64,000 nt of DNA from CAZFOB01 sp964520325 (lineage in GTDB: Bacteria > Actinomycetota > JAICYB01): contig CAZFOB010000001.1 of the NCBI GenBank assembly GCA_964520325.1, positions 186,001 to 250,000 of the forward strand, read 5' to 3'. Every line of letters begins with the position of its first letter. The first letter of the stretch is position 1. Below the pieces are notes generated by a model, which ran no database searches, was not told the origin of the DNA, and saw only the letters and a list, made by a program, of their open reading frames with translations. Made by a program: the position numbers and the translations under genes. Positions 8,225 to 16,212 of the stretch are shown here, piece by piece.

Positions 8225-9267
8225 CAGGCACACAGCTTGGCGTACAGCACCTCGTGCGCGTCGAGCGTGCGCTCGAGCGACAGGTGGGTCTCGGCGTGCT
8301 TACGGCAGTGCGCGCGATCGAGTTGGGGCACGTTCGAGACAGCCGCCGCCGCCTCGCCGACGTCTCTTGTGAGAAAGCCGGTCACACCATCGGCGACGAT
8401 CTCCACAAGCGCGCCTCGCGCGAACGCGATCACCGGTGTCCCTGCCGCCTGTGCCTCGGCCGCGACGAGACCGTACGGTTCGTCCCATCGCACTGGACAG
8501 AGCACCGCCAGCGACCGCGCCATGAGCTCCCATAGTTGCGCGCGCGGGAGCGCGTCGAGGACGTGGACGCCTCCGCCACTACGGATCGCCGCCGCGTATC
8601 TCTCGTCGTAGGCACTCCCGACCACGGTGATCTCCGTTCCGGCCGAGCGTGCGATCTCGATCGCATCGGTCGCGCCCTTCTCCGCACTGAATCGTCCGGC
8701 GAAGAGCAGACCCTCGCCTGCACGTTCCGACCACGGGATGCGATCGACGGGGACACCGTTCCGCAGGACGACGTCAACCTCGATCATCCGGCGCCACGCG
8801 CGTGCGTGCGAGTCCGAAACGCAGGCAACGGTCGCCGTGGCGTTGTGGAGAGCGCGCGCGATCGACTCGGTCGGTGGCAGATGCAACGTGTGCACGACCG
8901 GGACGTCCGCCGGGGCGAGCTCGATCGCCGGGACGTCGAAGGCGTGGTTGTGGACGACGTCGAAGCCCAAACCGCGGACGAGCGAATAGACGTGGGCAAA
9001 CGCATCCCGTGCGATGTCGTGATCGCCCGAGTCCGGCCGTCCAGGAGAGCGGGGCGCCCGGAAGAATGTCGCCTCGAGCATCTCCGGGTTGATCCCCGTG
9101 TCAACGATGCGAACGCCCTCGATCTCTGAACCCGAGGCTGCGAAAACGACGACGTCGTGACCGCGCTCCGTCAGACCTACGGCGATGTCGGCCAGTAGAG
9201 CTTGGGATCCCCCGAGCTGCGGGTCGCGGATCGCCGTCACGTGCGGAGCAACGAAGCCGATCCTCAT
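8224..9267 (-). CDS. GT4-family glycosyltransferase
   Basis: A 347-residue GT-B fold retaining glycosyltransferase. N-terminal acceptor domain: MRIGFVAPHV, GGSQALLADIAVGLTERGHDV. C-terminal donor domain: EGLLFAGRFSAEKGATDAIEIA, then the family's nucleotide-sugar motif region PVRWDEPYGLVAAEAQAAGTPVIAF with Glu at the E-x7-E position. Acceptor and sugar are not identifiable from sequence. It overlaps the methyltransferase upstream (ATGA) and the SDR downstream (TGATG), implying translational coupling. In cyanobacteria, tetrahydrobiopterin glucosyltransferases decorate the product of PTPS, which makes a pterin acceptor a plausible inference. Confidence 0.88.
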   Translation of the reverse strand: MRIGFVAPHVTAIRDPQLGGSQALLADIAVGLTERGHDVVVFAASGSEIEGVRIVDTGINPEMLEATFFRAPRSPGRPDSGDHDIARDAFAHVYSLVRGLGFDVVHNHAFDVPAIELAPADVPVVHTLHLPPTESIARALHNATATVACVSDSHARAWRRMIEVDVVLRNGVPVDRIPWSERAGEGLLFAGRFSAEKGATDAIEIARSAGTEITVVGSAYDERYAAAIRSGGGVHVLDALPRAQLWELMARSLAVLCPVRWDEPYGLVAAEAQAAGTPVIAFARGALVEIVADGVTGFLTRDVGEAAAAVSNVPQLDRAHCRKHAETHLSLERTLDAHEVLYAKLCA

Positions 9268-9992
9268 AGCACGCGTTTGTGGGCCCAGTCGCGCGGTGGG
9301 TTCATGCCGAGCAGGTCGTATGGAACGTGCGCGTTACCACGCGCCCTGATCTGATCCGCCGCAGCCGGATAGAAGATCCGAGCGAGCTCGACGGCGTTGT
9401 CGACCGTCCCGAAGTCGACGTCCATATCGCCGTCGAACGACTCATAGGTGAAACCTCGGTCGGTCAGCCACTCAACCTCTGCCGGCCAGACGAACGCGAT
9501 CGTTCCGCCGGGAGCGGTCGCCCGCTCCATCTCCGCAAGTCCCGCTGCACCGCCGTGGCCGTCCACGGTGGTGAAGGCCGAGCACGAGACGACGAGGTCG
9601 GCCGCGCCGTCCGGCACAGGGATCGCATCGAAGTATCCGCCGACGATCACGACGCCCGAAAGTCGCTTGCGCGTGAGGAGCTCGCGCAAGCTCGCCGCAG
9701 GCTCGACGGCGACAACCCGGTCGTAGCGGGTCGAGAGCGAGCACGTCAGTCGGCCGGTGCCCGCCGCCACCTCGACGACGGTTCGTGCGTCGGGCAATGC
9801 ATCGAGCACGCGAGGGTGGATGCGTTCGCCGGCGATGAGTCGCTCGTAAAGCTCGGGCTCCTTGCGGTAGAGGATCTCCCACGCCAGAGACTCCGGGGCG
9901 TCGTCGATGAAGCGGCGCCGCTCCTCGGTGTTGAGGAGCTCGAGGTCTTCTTGCCCGTAACGACCGACGAGTGAGCCGGGCGCGTTAGTCAC
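9264..9992 (-). CDS. SAM-dependent methyltransferase
   Basis: A 242-residue class I methyltransferase. Motif I is VVEVAAGTGRLTCSL (residues about 71-85), followed by VVAVEPAASLRELL (acidic motif II end) and GAADLVVSCSAFTTVDGHGG (motif IV region). The N-terminal 60 residues are charged and carry no recognisable domain. A GTG start overlaps the PTPS stop by 8 nt, and the end overlaps the glycosyltransferase start by 4 nt. Probable role inferred from context: methylation of the same small molecule made by PTPS. The target is unknown. Confidence 0.85.
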   Translation of the reverse strand: MTNAPGSLVGRYGQEDLELLNTEERRRFIDDAPESLAWEILYRKEPELYERLIAGERIHPRVLDALPDARTVVEVAAGTGRLTCSLSTRYDRVVAVEPAASLRELLTRKRLSGVVIVGGYFDAIPVPDGAADLVVSCSAFTTVDGHGGAAGLAEMERATAPGGTIAFVWPAEVEWLTDRGFTYESFDGDMDVDFGTVDNAVELARIFYPAAADQIRARGNAHVPYDLLGMNPPRDWAHKRVL

Positions 9993-10395
9993 GTCTGCGT
10001 TCGGCCCAGTTCTTCTCGGTCTCGCTCAGTCGCACTGCATAGAGCAGTCCGGACGGGAGGTTCTGATCCAAACGGTCCCAGAAGGCGCACACGAGATTCT
10101 CGGTCGACGGGATCACACCGCGGAGCCAATCGACGTCGACGTTCAGGTTCCGGTGATCGACGTCCTCGAGGATCTGCTTGCGCACAACTTTCGCAAGCTC
10201 ACTCAGGTCGTAGAGATAACCGGTCTCCGGATCCACGTCGCCGCGCAACGACACCTCGAGCACGTAGTTGTGGCCGTGGCCGTTGGGGTTGGCACACTTG
10301 CCGAAGATCTCGCGGTTGCGCTCGTCGGTGAAGGCCTCGTTGGACAGCGTGTGCCCGGCGCTGAACGTCTCGCGGCGCGTGATCACGACGGACAT
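9985..10395 (-). CDS. 6-pyruvoyltetrahydropterin synthase (PTPS-II type)
   Basis: Converts dihydroneopterin triphosphate to 6-pyruvoyltetrahydropterin, the committed step of tetrahydrobiopterin-type cofactors. The 136-residue protein has zinc ligands His15, His40 and His42, and catalytic Cys34 in FGKCANPNGHGHNY. The spacing CxxxxxHGH is that of eukaryotic-type PTPS (PTPS-II), not the CxxxHGH of QueD or the Glu form of PTPS-III. The catalytic DHRNL (Asp80-His81), PSTEN and Glu125 (SETEKN) are also as in animal PTPS. It is the first gene of an overlapping operon with a methyltransferase, a glycosyltransferase and an SDR. A TAACCT box 6 nt before the ATG suggests a leaderless operon mRNA. QueD-like activity is the alternative. 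Confidence 0.9.
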   Translation of the reverse strand: MSVVITRRETFSAGHTLSNEAFTDERNREIFGKCANPNGHGHNYVLEVSLRGDVDPETGYLYDLSELAKVVRKQILEDVDHRNLNVDVDWLRGVIPSTENLVCAFWDRLDQNLPSGLLYAVRLSETEKNWAERRRD

Positions 10396-10401
10396 GGACC
10401 A

Positions 10402-10407
10402 AGGTTA
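10402..10407 (-). promoter_or_regulatory. Putative -10 box of the PTPS operon (leaderless)
   Basis: Minus-strand TAACCT, 6 nt before the PTPS ATG (10393-10395). No ribosome binding site is visible. It is the same hexamer as at the DoxX gene. Confidence 0.5.
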
Positions 10408-10438
10408 TCCGGCCCCCTCGGTCGGGTATCGCCAGTCC

Positions 10439-10639
10439 ATGGCGACCAAGCGCGTGCCGATCAAGAAGCCGAGGGAGCCCGTCGCCGCTCGTGTCTGTCC
10501 GAACTGCGCGTACATCTCCGAGGAACCGGTGGCACGGTGTCCGCGCTGCAACGCCGCCATGGCCATCGAGCACGACGACAACGCTGTCGATAAGGCCGGA
10601 GCCGACTCGTTCCCGGCGAGCGATCCCCCGCAGCACTGA
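10439..10639 (+). CDS. Small zinc-ribbon protein with FPASDPP tail
   Basis: A 66-residue protein, basic at the start (MATKRVPIKKPREP), with two CxxC knuckles (CPNC at 20-23 and CPRC at 34-37) that should bind one zinc, and a C-terminus ADSFPASDPPQH. The FPASDPP motif recurs at the end of many small uncharacterised bacterial proteins. It is read divergently from the PTPS operon with 43 bp between starts; a TATCGC hexamer at 10427-10432 precedes the ATG by 6 nt. A longer open frame upstream in the same phase overlaps PTPS and is rejected. Function unknown. Confidence 0.65.
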   Translation: MATKRVPIKKPREPVAARVCPNCAYISEEPVARCPRCNAAMAIEHDDNAVDKAGADSFPASDPPQH

Positions 10640-10695
10640 AGACCGGCGCGGTAGCGTCGCGGCGAGCGCCACTCCGAGCGGAGACAGAACGACGC

Positions 10696-11079
10696 TTACT
10701 TGCGTTTCAGGTCGAGCTGCCTGGAGAGCATCTTCGGCGCCACCATGCGGTAGCTCTCCTCGACGAGCTCGGCGATCTCGTCCCAGTCCTGTTCGACGTC
10801 GAGGTACACGCCGATCCACCCCTTCGAGCCGACGTAATCGGGGACGTAGAACCGATCGGGGGCCGAGCCGACGAGTGCCTGCTGCGCGCCGGGACGTCCC
10901 TTGATCTGCATCGAGGGGCGACCCACCTGCGTAGTGCCGCAGAAGATCTTGTCCCGCACTCGATACGCCGGAGAGGTGTGTCCGCCGAAGGGTTTGTCGA
11001 CCGCTTCGGGCAAACGCAGGCAGACCTTCCGCAGGCGGGCGTACTTGCTCAAGGGAACCAGGGTGTAGCGCTTGGGCAC
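10696..11079 (-). CDS. MmcQ/YjbR family protein
   Basis: A 127-residue single-domain protein. The family pattern is visible: RKVCLRLPEAVDKPFGGHTSPAYRVRDKIFCGT at about 17-49, then RFYVPDYVGSKGWIGVYLD near 77-95 and a C-terminal helix LVEESYRMVAPKML. The CyaY-like/MmcQ-YjbR fold has been described as a DNA-binding double wing in one structure, but no function is established. It converges with the small zinc-ribbon gene and is probably monocistronic. Confidence 0.8.
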   Translation of the reverse strand: MPKRYTLVPLSKYARLRKVCLRLPEAVDKPFGGHTSPAYRVRDKIFCGTTQVGRPSMQIKGRPGAQQALVGSAPDRFYVPDYVGSKGWIGVYLDVEQDWDEIAELVEESYRMVAPKMLSRQLDLKRK

Positions 11080-11119
11080 GCCTCGACGCTACCGCGCCGG
11101 CGCCGTCGGGCTGACGTCG

Positions 11120-11302
11120 TCAGCTTGAGATGCGGCGCGGCCAGGCGATAAGAGCCAGGCCGGCGATCGCAACCACGGCACCGATCAGCACCCAGGTGGA
11201 GCTGTTCGTCATGAACGACTCGCTCACGATGACGCCGATGCCCTGAAAGAACCAGACCCCGCCCAAAAGGACGAGCACGGCGCCGATGATCCTCCTGACC
11301 AT
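11120..11302 (-). CDS. Small two-helix membrane protein, unknown
   Basis: About 60 residues with two transmembrane helices (IIGAVLVLLGGVWFFQGIGV and STWVLIGAVVAIAGLALIAW) joined by a short Ser/Asn loop, with basic ends. No family assigned. ATG 11300-11302 is preferred over a TTG at 11336-11338: TTGACC at 11333-11338 and GACCAT 18 bp on form a plausible promoter that would start transcription on this ATG. It diverges from the molybdopterin oxidoreductase gene. Confidence 0.6.
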   Translation of the reverse strand: MVRRIIGAVLVLLGGVWFFQGIGVIVSESFMTNSSTWVLIGAVVAIAGLALIAWPRRISS

Positions 11303-11355
11303 ATAACGATGGTCGCGGTGTTCCTTACGGCCGGTCAAGGTGTCATCCTTCGGAC

Positions 11356-12915
11356 GTGAACGGCGAACGCCGGATCGGCGCGCTGATCGGTCTTCTGAGC
11401 GCGACGGTGGCGGTCGCCGTCGCGCACCTCTTGGCCGCTTTCATCGACGAGGCCGCCTCGCCCATCACGGCCGTCGGCGCGGCGGTCATCGATATGTCGC
11501 CGGCTGCGGTCAAAGAGTTCGCGATCAGCACCTTCGGTGCCCGCGACAAGCTTGCACTCGTGATCGGGATCTCCGTCCTGCTCGCGGCTTTCGCAGCCGG
11601 GATGGGTGCGCTGGCGATGCGCCGTCGCTTCGTCGCCTATGCCACTCTCGGCGCGTTCGGGGCGCTCGGCGTCCTCGCTGCGATGACACGTCCTGCCGCG
11701 GGCACATTGTCCGCCCTCCCAACGATCGCCGGGATCGCGGTCGCGCTGCTGTCCATCCGCGTCTTGTTCGCGATGACCGAGCCCCGTGGATCGCACGATG
11801 CGCCCGCTCCATCGGCAGCGCCGGTCAACGACGGTCCAAGAGAGCCGGGCTTCGACCGCCGGCGGTTCCTGATCGCCGGCGCCGCATTCGGTGGCACGGC
11901 CGCAGCCGCGGGGATCGCAAGTCGTTTCGCGAGTGCCGCGACGCGACGGACGGTGACCTCGCGCGCGGCACTGACGATCCCTAAGCCGTCCGATGTCGCA
12001 GCGGCAGCGTCGGGGACGGATCTCCGCATCGCCGGTCTCAGCCCCTTCCGCACACCCAACTCGACGTTCTACCGGGTGGACACCGCGCTCTTCGTCCCGA
12101 AGATCGACGCGCGAGACTGGCGACTGCGGATCCACGGCATGGTCGATCGTGAGATCGAGATCGACATGGAGCAACTGCTGTCGCGGCCCCTCATCGAACG
12201 CGACATCACGCTCGCGTGCGTCAGCAACGAGGTGGGTGGCTCGTACATCGGCAACGCCAGGTGGATCGGCGCTCCGCTGAAACCGATCCTGGACGAGGCC
12301 GGCGTCCACGAGGGCGCCGACCAACTCGTGTCGCGGTCCGCCGATGGGTTCACCGCGGGCACCCCGACCGCCGACCTGATGGACGGACGCGACGCGATGC
12401 TCGCGGTCGCGATGAACGGTGAGCCGCTTCCGCTCAAGCATGGGTTCCCAGTACGTATGGTCGTGCCCGGGCTGTACGGCTACGTCTCAGCGACGAAGTG
12501 GGTGGTGGACATGAAGCTCACCACGTTCGACGCGTTCGACGCGTACTGGATCTCGCGCGGTTGGGCGCGGCGGGCACCGATCAAAACCATGTCGCGGATC
12601 GATACACCGCGCTCGTCACGGGAACTCGCGGCGGGTAACGTCGCGATCGCCGGGGTCGCTTGGGCGCAGACCAAGGGGATCGCGCGGGTCGAGGTGCGGA
12701 TCGACGACGGGCCATGGGAGCGCGCTGAGCTCGCGGGCGAAGACACGATCGACACGTGGCGGCAATGGGTCTACCGATGGAAGGCAACGCCGGGGTCGCA
12801 CAGGATCGCCGTCCGCGCGACGGATAAGACCGGCTACACGCAAACTCCAAGGAAAGCACCACCCATCCCGGACGGGGCGACCGGCTGGCACACGATCTAC
12901 GCAACGGTTGTGTAG
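11356..12915 (+). CDS. Membrane-anchored molybdopterin-dependent oxidoreductase (sulfite oxidase fold)
   Basis: A 519-residue protein. Residues 1-140 contain about four transmembrane helices; FDRRRFLIAGAAFGGTAAAAG at 167-187 is a Tat-like twin-Arg/hydrophobic segment, so the catalytic domain should lie outside the cytoplasm. The sulfite-oxidase-fold Mo-pterin domain follows: FYRVDTALFVPKID, the Moco-ligating Cys288 in LACVSNEVGG, and GFPVRMVVPGLYGY. A C-terminal immunoglobulin-like Mo-cofactor dimerisation domain is also present (VEVRIDDGPWERAEL ... WRQWVYRWKATPGSH). The architecture matches the actinobacterial YedY-related membrane-anchored family; the substrate is unknown. A GTG start is the earliest in frame. 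Confidence 0.88.
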   Translation: MNGERRIGALIGLLSATVAVAVAHLLAAFIDEAASPITAVGAAVIDMSPAAVKEFAISTFGARDKLALVIGISVLLAAFAAGMGALAMRRRFVAYATLGAFGALGVLAAMTRPAAGTLSALPTIAGIAVALLSIRVLFAMTEPRGSHDAPAPSAAPVNDGPREPGFDRRRFLIAGAAFGGTAAAAGIASRFASAATRRTVTSRAALTIPKPSDVAAAASGTDLRIAGLSPFRTPNSTFYRVDTALFVPKIDARDWRLRIHGMVDREIEIDMEQLLSRPLIERDITLACVSNEVGGSYIGNARWIGAPLKPILDEAGVHEGADQLVSRSADGFTAGTPTADLMDGRDAMLAVAMNGEPLPLKHGFPVRMVVPGLYGYVSATKWVVDMKLTTFDAFDAYWISRGWARRAPIKTMSRIDTPRSSRELAAGNVAIAGVAWAQTKGIARVEVRIDDGPWERAELAGEDTIDTWRQWVYRWKATPGSHRIAVRATDKTGYTQTPRKAPPIPDGATGWHTIYATVV

Positions 12916-13056
12916 GCGGTCCGAACGCCGAACCAACGAGCCCGGCCCATCGTTAAGCTTCGCAGGACTACTCGATCAGCTCCTATTTCCTGCGGCGGGG
13001 AAGAACTCATCCAAACCGATAACTATCGCGCCGCCGCGGCGGCTGCCGCCGTTGCC

Positions 13057-14664
13057 ATGCTGGCCACTGTGTTCACGGTCGTCGACGCTCGGGCCGACAA
13101 CCAACCGGTGGGCGGCGTCGTCACGGAGCAAGACCATCGCTGCGGTCGCAAGGATCTCCCCGAGACCGGCATCCAAGGGGACGTGCCTCGCGCCGACCAG
13201 ACGTCAGGACGCGCCGAGCAGGGCTACAACTGCGGCCTCGCCCTGGTGGGCCACACAACGCTCGGCGCCCAGAAACGCCAGGCCACAGGCAACGCGAACA
13301 TGGCGTGGGCAGGCAACTGCGCCTACGTTGCCGGTCCGGGTGCCGTCTTCGGCCAGCCCTCCCCCGAGCCCGGGCACGGCGTGGCCGTGGTCGACGTGTC
13401 GGACCCGGCGCACCCGCGACACGTCCGCACACTCCGCACGTCCGGCTCGATCGCGGCCTCCGAGACCCTGCACGCAGTCGAGACGGGCAAGCGATCCGTC
13501 CTCGTCGTCGGGCAGTACGGCAATCAGGCCGGCGGCAACAAGCCGATGGACGTCTACGACGTTTCGGACTGCGCAAAGCCGCGGCTGTTGGAAACCTTCC
13601 GTTGGCCGGAGAACATCCACAACCTCACGATCTCCGGCAACGGACGCTACGTCTTCGCCACGCAGCCTCTTCAGGTTGCGGACATCGGCCCGTTGTTCGA
13701 CGCGGACAAGCGCACTCGTACGAAATACCTCGGCAATCTCGAGGCCGCTACGCCGGGTCTGCCGTTCGCCGTTGGCCCCTCCGCTGATCTCGACGATGCT
13801 CTCCCGGAGTCCCTGAGAGAGGCCGACCACAACCGCTACTTGAGCCACGAAGCGTGGCCCACCTCCGACGGAACGAAGGTGTACCTCGGCGGCCAGCTCC
13901 CGGTGTTCGAGGCCTTCACGATCCTCGACATCCGCAAGTGGCTCGAGCGCGACGCCAAGGGGCGGCCCGCGGGCCCGCCGAAGGTGCTCAGCCAACGCAG
14001 CGGCCGGGGCCACTCGGTGCGCACAGCAACGATCGGCGGCCGGCCATACGTGCTCCACTCCGAGGAGAGCGTGTTCGGGCCGACGTGGGGCTGCTTGCCC
14101 GAATCACTCAACCCCTTCGCCGGCCCGGCCCAGCCCTGGCTGACCGACATCAGCGATGAGCGGAAGCCGGTGCTGGTCTCGCAATTCGGTCTGGAGATCA
14201 ACGATCCGGAGAACTGCCCCGCGCAGATCACATCGAACGTGAGGACCTCGGTCCACTACCACGACGTCGACAACCCAAAGGACACGACGTTCGTCATGGC
14301 GTCGATGTGGAACTCAGGTGTACGACTCTTCGACGTGCGAAAGCCGTCGCGGCCGGCAGAGGTCGCGTACTTCAACCCCGGCGACGTCGACGCAACAAAC
14401 GGGGTCACGCTCGATCACGCCTGGGGACACGTCCGCTTCGTGCCGGAGACCGGCCACGTTTGGTTCGCCACCTCCGCCGGTGGCTTCTGGGTCGTCGAGA
14501 TCGAGCCGCAGGTACGCCGGCGGCTCGGTCTGTATGCGAAGGGTCCCAGGCTCGAGACGCGTCACCCGATGGGGCGCCCCGCACGCCGGGGCGTGAACGT
14601 CGCAGCAGTTGCCACGGTCTTTGATGTCAGCCCGATGTACTGCACGGTTGGTCGCCTGGGCTGA
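13057..14664 (+). CDS. Secreted LVIVD-repeat beta-propeller protein
   Basis: About 535 residues from the first ATG. The repeats GHGVAVVDVSDPAHPRHVRTL, MDVYDVSDCAKPRLLETF, FTILDIRKW, PWLTDISDERKPVLVSQF and VRLFDVRKPSRPAEVAYF are LVIVD-type blades, predicting an extracytoplasmic beta-propeller. Sec export is likely but the start is a problem: upstream of ATG 13057 the same frame stays open to 12916 and reads NYRAAAAAAAVAM, which would complete a normal signal peptide ending in DARA, yet no ATG, GTG or TTG occurs there. Either a rare start (ATC 13009 behind GGGGAAGA, or ATT 12985) or a sequence error is involved. Function unknown. Confidence 0.78.
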   Translation: MLATVFTVVDARADNQPVGGVVTEQDHRCGRKDLPETGIQGDVPRADQTSGRAEQGYNCGLALVGHTTLGAQKRQATGNANMAWAGNCAYVAGPGAVFGQPSPEPGHGVAVVDVSDPAHPRHVRTLRTSGSIAASETLHAVETGKRSVLVVGQYGNQAGGNKPMDVYDVSDCAKPRLLETFRWPENIHNLTISGNGRYVFATQPLQVADIGPLFDADKRTRTKYLGNLEAATPGLPFAVGPSADLDDALPESLREADHNRYLSHEAWPTSDGTKVYLGGQLPVFEAFTILDIRKWLERDAKGRPAGPPKVLSQRSGRGHSVRTATIGGRPYVLHSEESVFGPTWGCLPESLNPFAGPAQPWLTDISDERKPVLVSQFGLEINDPENCPAQITSNVRTSVHYHDVDNPKDTTFVMASMWNSGVRLFDVRKPSRPAEVAYFNPGDVDATNGVTLDHAWGHVRFVPETGHVWFATSAGGFWVVEIEPQVRRRLGLYAKGPRLETRHPMGRPARRGVNVAAVATVFDVSPMYCTVGRLG

Positions 14665-14691
14665 GTGGACCATAGACACACCTCTTGACGC

Positions 14692-15318
14692 TCAGGCCTG
14701 GTTCGTCCAGTCGAAGTCGTAGAGGATCCAGTTGCTGTCCTGGAAGCTCATGTCTATGCCCTCTGCGGCAACGTGGAAGGTGCCTTGTCCGCAGTCTCCG
14801 CGCTTCCAGATGAATCCAGTCGAGAGATCGATTGTCACGCCGTGCGCCTCGCCGGTCACCGGGTTCTTGAGCGATCCGCCCTTCGCCTCTCCGATGCCGG
14901 GGATCGTGAAGCCGCTGTTGATCCCGTCGTCGTTGATCTCGACCGGCGCCCGCACGACCCCAGCCACCTCGAACGTCGTCCCGAGGATCGACCACGGGAG
15001 GCCACCGAGCTGTCCCGTGAAGATCTGGGCCATCGCGCCGAGCTGATCGTCGCCGACCTCAGGCGGCACGACGAAGACGGCCTTGCCGCCGCCATCGTGG
15101 ATCGCCTTCGGCCAGTCGAAGAGAGCGACAGCCTTGATGCCACTCAGGTCGATGTCGCCGCAGCGGCCATCCACGATGTGGTTCGCCACCGCGGCCTTGC
15201 AGCTTCCGTCGGACGACGAGGGGAAGCCCGAGAAGTTGCATGTACACCCCGGCTGGCAGTTGCAGAACTCGTATCCCTTGCCCTTCAGGTACCAAGCCGT
15301 CGCAACTTCGGTCGTCAT
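14692..15318 (-). CDS. DUF1326 domain protein
   Basis: A 208-residue soluble protein. It opens with the DUF1326 hallmark: a Cys cluster FCNCQPGCTCNFSG (Cys19, 21, 25, 27), then VDGRCGDIDLSGIKAV and GLPWSILGTTFEV, ending in a conserved GQGTFHVAAEG region. The Cys cluster suggests metal or thiol chemistry. The family has no established function but is regularly encoded beside DUF2182, as here: the DUF2182 gene is 10 nt downstream on the same strand. RBS GGAGG at 15320-15324 (minus) precedes the ATG. Confidence 0.85.
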   Translation of the reverse strand: MTTEVATAWYLKGKGYEFCNCQPGCTCNFSGFPSSSDGSCKAAVANHIVDGRCGDIDLSGIKAVALFDWPKAIHDGGGKAVFVVPPEVGDDQLGAMAQIFTGQLGGLPWSILGTTFEVAGVVRAPVEINDDGINSGFTIPGIGEAKGGSLKNPVTGEAHGVTIDLSTGFIWKRGDCGQGTFHVAAEGIDMSFQDSNWILYDFDWTNQA

Positions 15319-15328
15319 CGGTCCTCCT

Positions 15329-16120
15329 TCATGTCAAGGCCGGCAGAACGCCGGGCCGAACGAACAGAACGATACCAAGAACGAGGAAGCCGAAAGCGGC
15401 CCATCGCGCGAGGCCCTCACCCCACGAGGCGTTCTTCTCGAGAAGGATCAGCGCGGCCAGCGCAAGCATCCATCCGAGGTTCATCGTCCCGAACGCGACG
15501 AGGATCGCCATGAGCGCCCAGCAGCATCCGACGCAGTAGGCGCCGTGCGTCGCGCCCATCCGGGCGGCGCCGAGGGGTCGCGTGACCGATCCTCCGAAAC
15601 GCAAGAATAGCGACATAGGTGAGCGGCAATGTCTCAGGCACGCTGCCTTCAACGGTGTGAGTTGCCATAGCGCTGCACCGATCAGGACGCCTCCAGCGCA
15701 ACGGGCTGCCCAAACTTCAGCCGTCGCGATCGGATCCATCAGTGCGCGCCATGCGACATACGCGGGCAGGCCGAGCGACGTCCATACGACGATGTATCCC
15801 GCGACGAAGAACGGGAGCGGCGCGACACGCCCGGCGGCAGCGCCGCGTCCATACAGCTTCACGACCGGCGAGATCGCTGGGAACATCATCGCGGTCATCA
15901 TCGCGAGCCATGCGACCATGAAGGACGCGAGGGATAAGACGCTCTCGGCTCCCATCGATCCCATCCCCATGGAGTCGCCCGTCATGTCCGCGACCATCCG
16001 AACCGACCACCACCAGCCAGCCACGGCGAACGCGACGAGGACGATGTGGATGCCGACACCGTCGAGTGCACGACGACGGATCCCTGCGGTGATCCCATGG
16101 CCGGCGGAAGGAACAGGCAT
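15329..16120 (-). CDS. DUF2182 predicted metal-binding membrane protein
   Basis: 263 residues, about seven transmembrane helices. A Met/Asp-rich loop (VADMTGDSMGMGSMGAES, residues 43-60), MVAWLAMMTAMMFPAISP at 68-85 and a Cys motif GAYCVGCCWALM near 200 are the DUF2182 signatures and give the protein many potential soft-metal ligands. DUF2182 is annotated as a predicted metal-binding integral membrane protein. Its stop is 10 nt from the DUF1326 start, but DUF2182 lies upstream in the minus-strand direction, so it is transcribed first. Copper or another thiophilic metal is a guess from the Met/Cys content only. Confidence 0.85.
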   Translation of the reverse strand: MPVPSAGHGITAGIRRRALDGVGIHIVLVAFAVAGWWWSVRMVADMTGDSMGMGSMGAESVLSLASFMVAWLAMMTAMMFPAISPVVKLYGRGAAAGRVAPLPFFVAGYIVVWTSLGLPAYVAWRALMDPIATAEVWAARCAGGVLIGAALWQLTPLKAACLRHCRSPMSLFLRFGGSVTRPLGAARMGATHGAYCVGCCWALMAILVAFGTMNLGWMLALAALILLEKNASWGEGLARWAAFGFLVLGIVLFVRPGVLPALT

Positions 16121-16212
16121 CCGGCCAACAGTACTGCTCAGCGTGAGACGTAGTCGAGCACGCGCCTTGGGTTCGCTTCGCGGCGATCCGCGGGACGGCA
16201 GGACGGCCGGCG

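Noticed and set aside
7080..8231. Apparent ~390-codon N-terminal extension of the lipoprotein frame on the minus strand
   Set aside because: It runs antisense to DoxX and out of frame with the SDR gene. A clear lipoprotein signal begins at GTG 7079.
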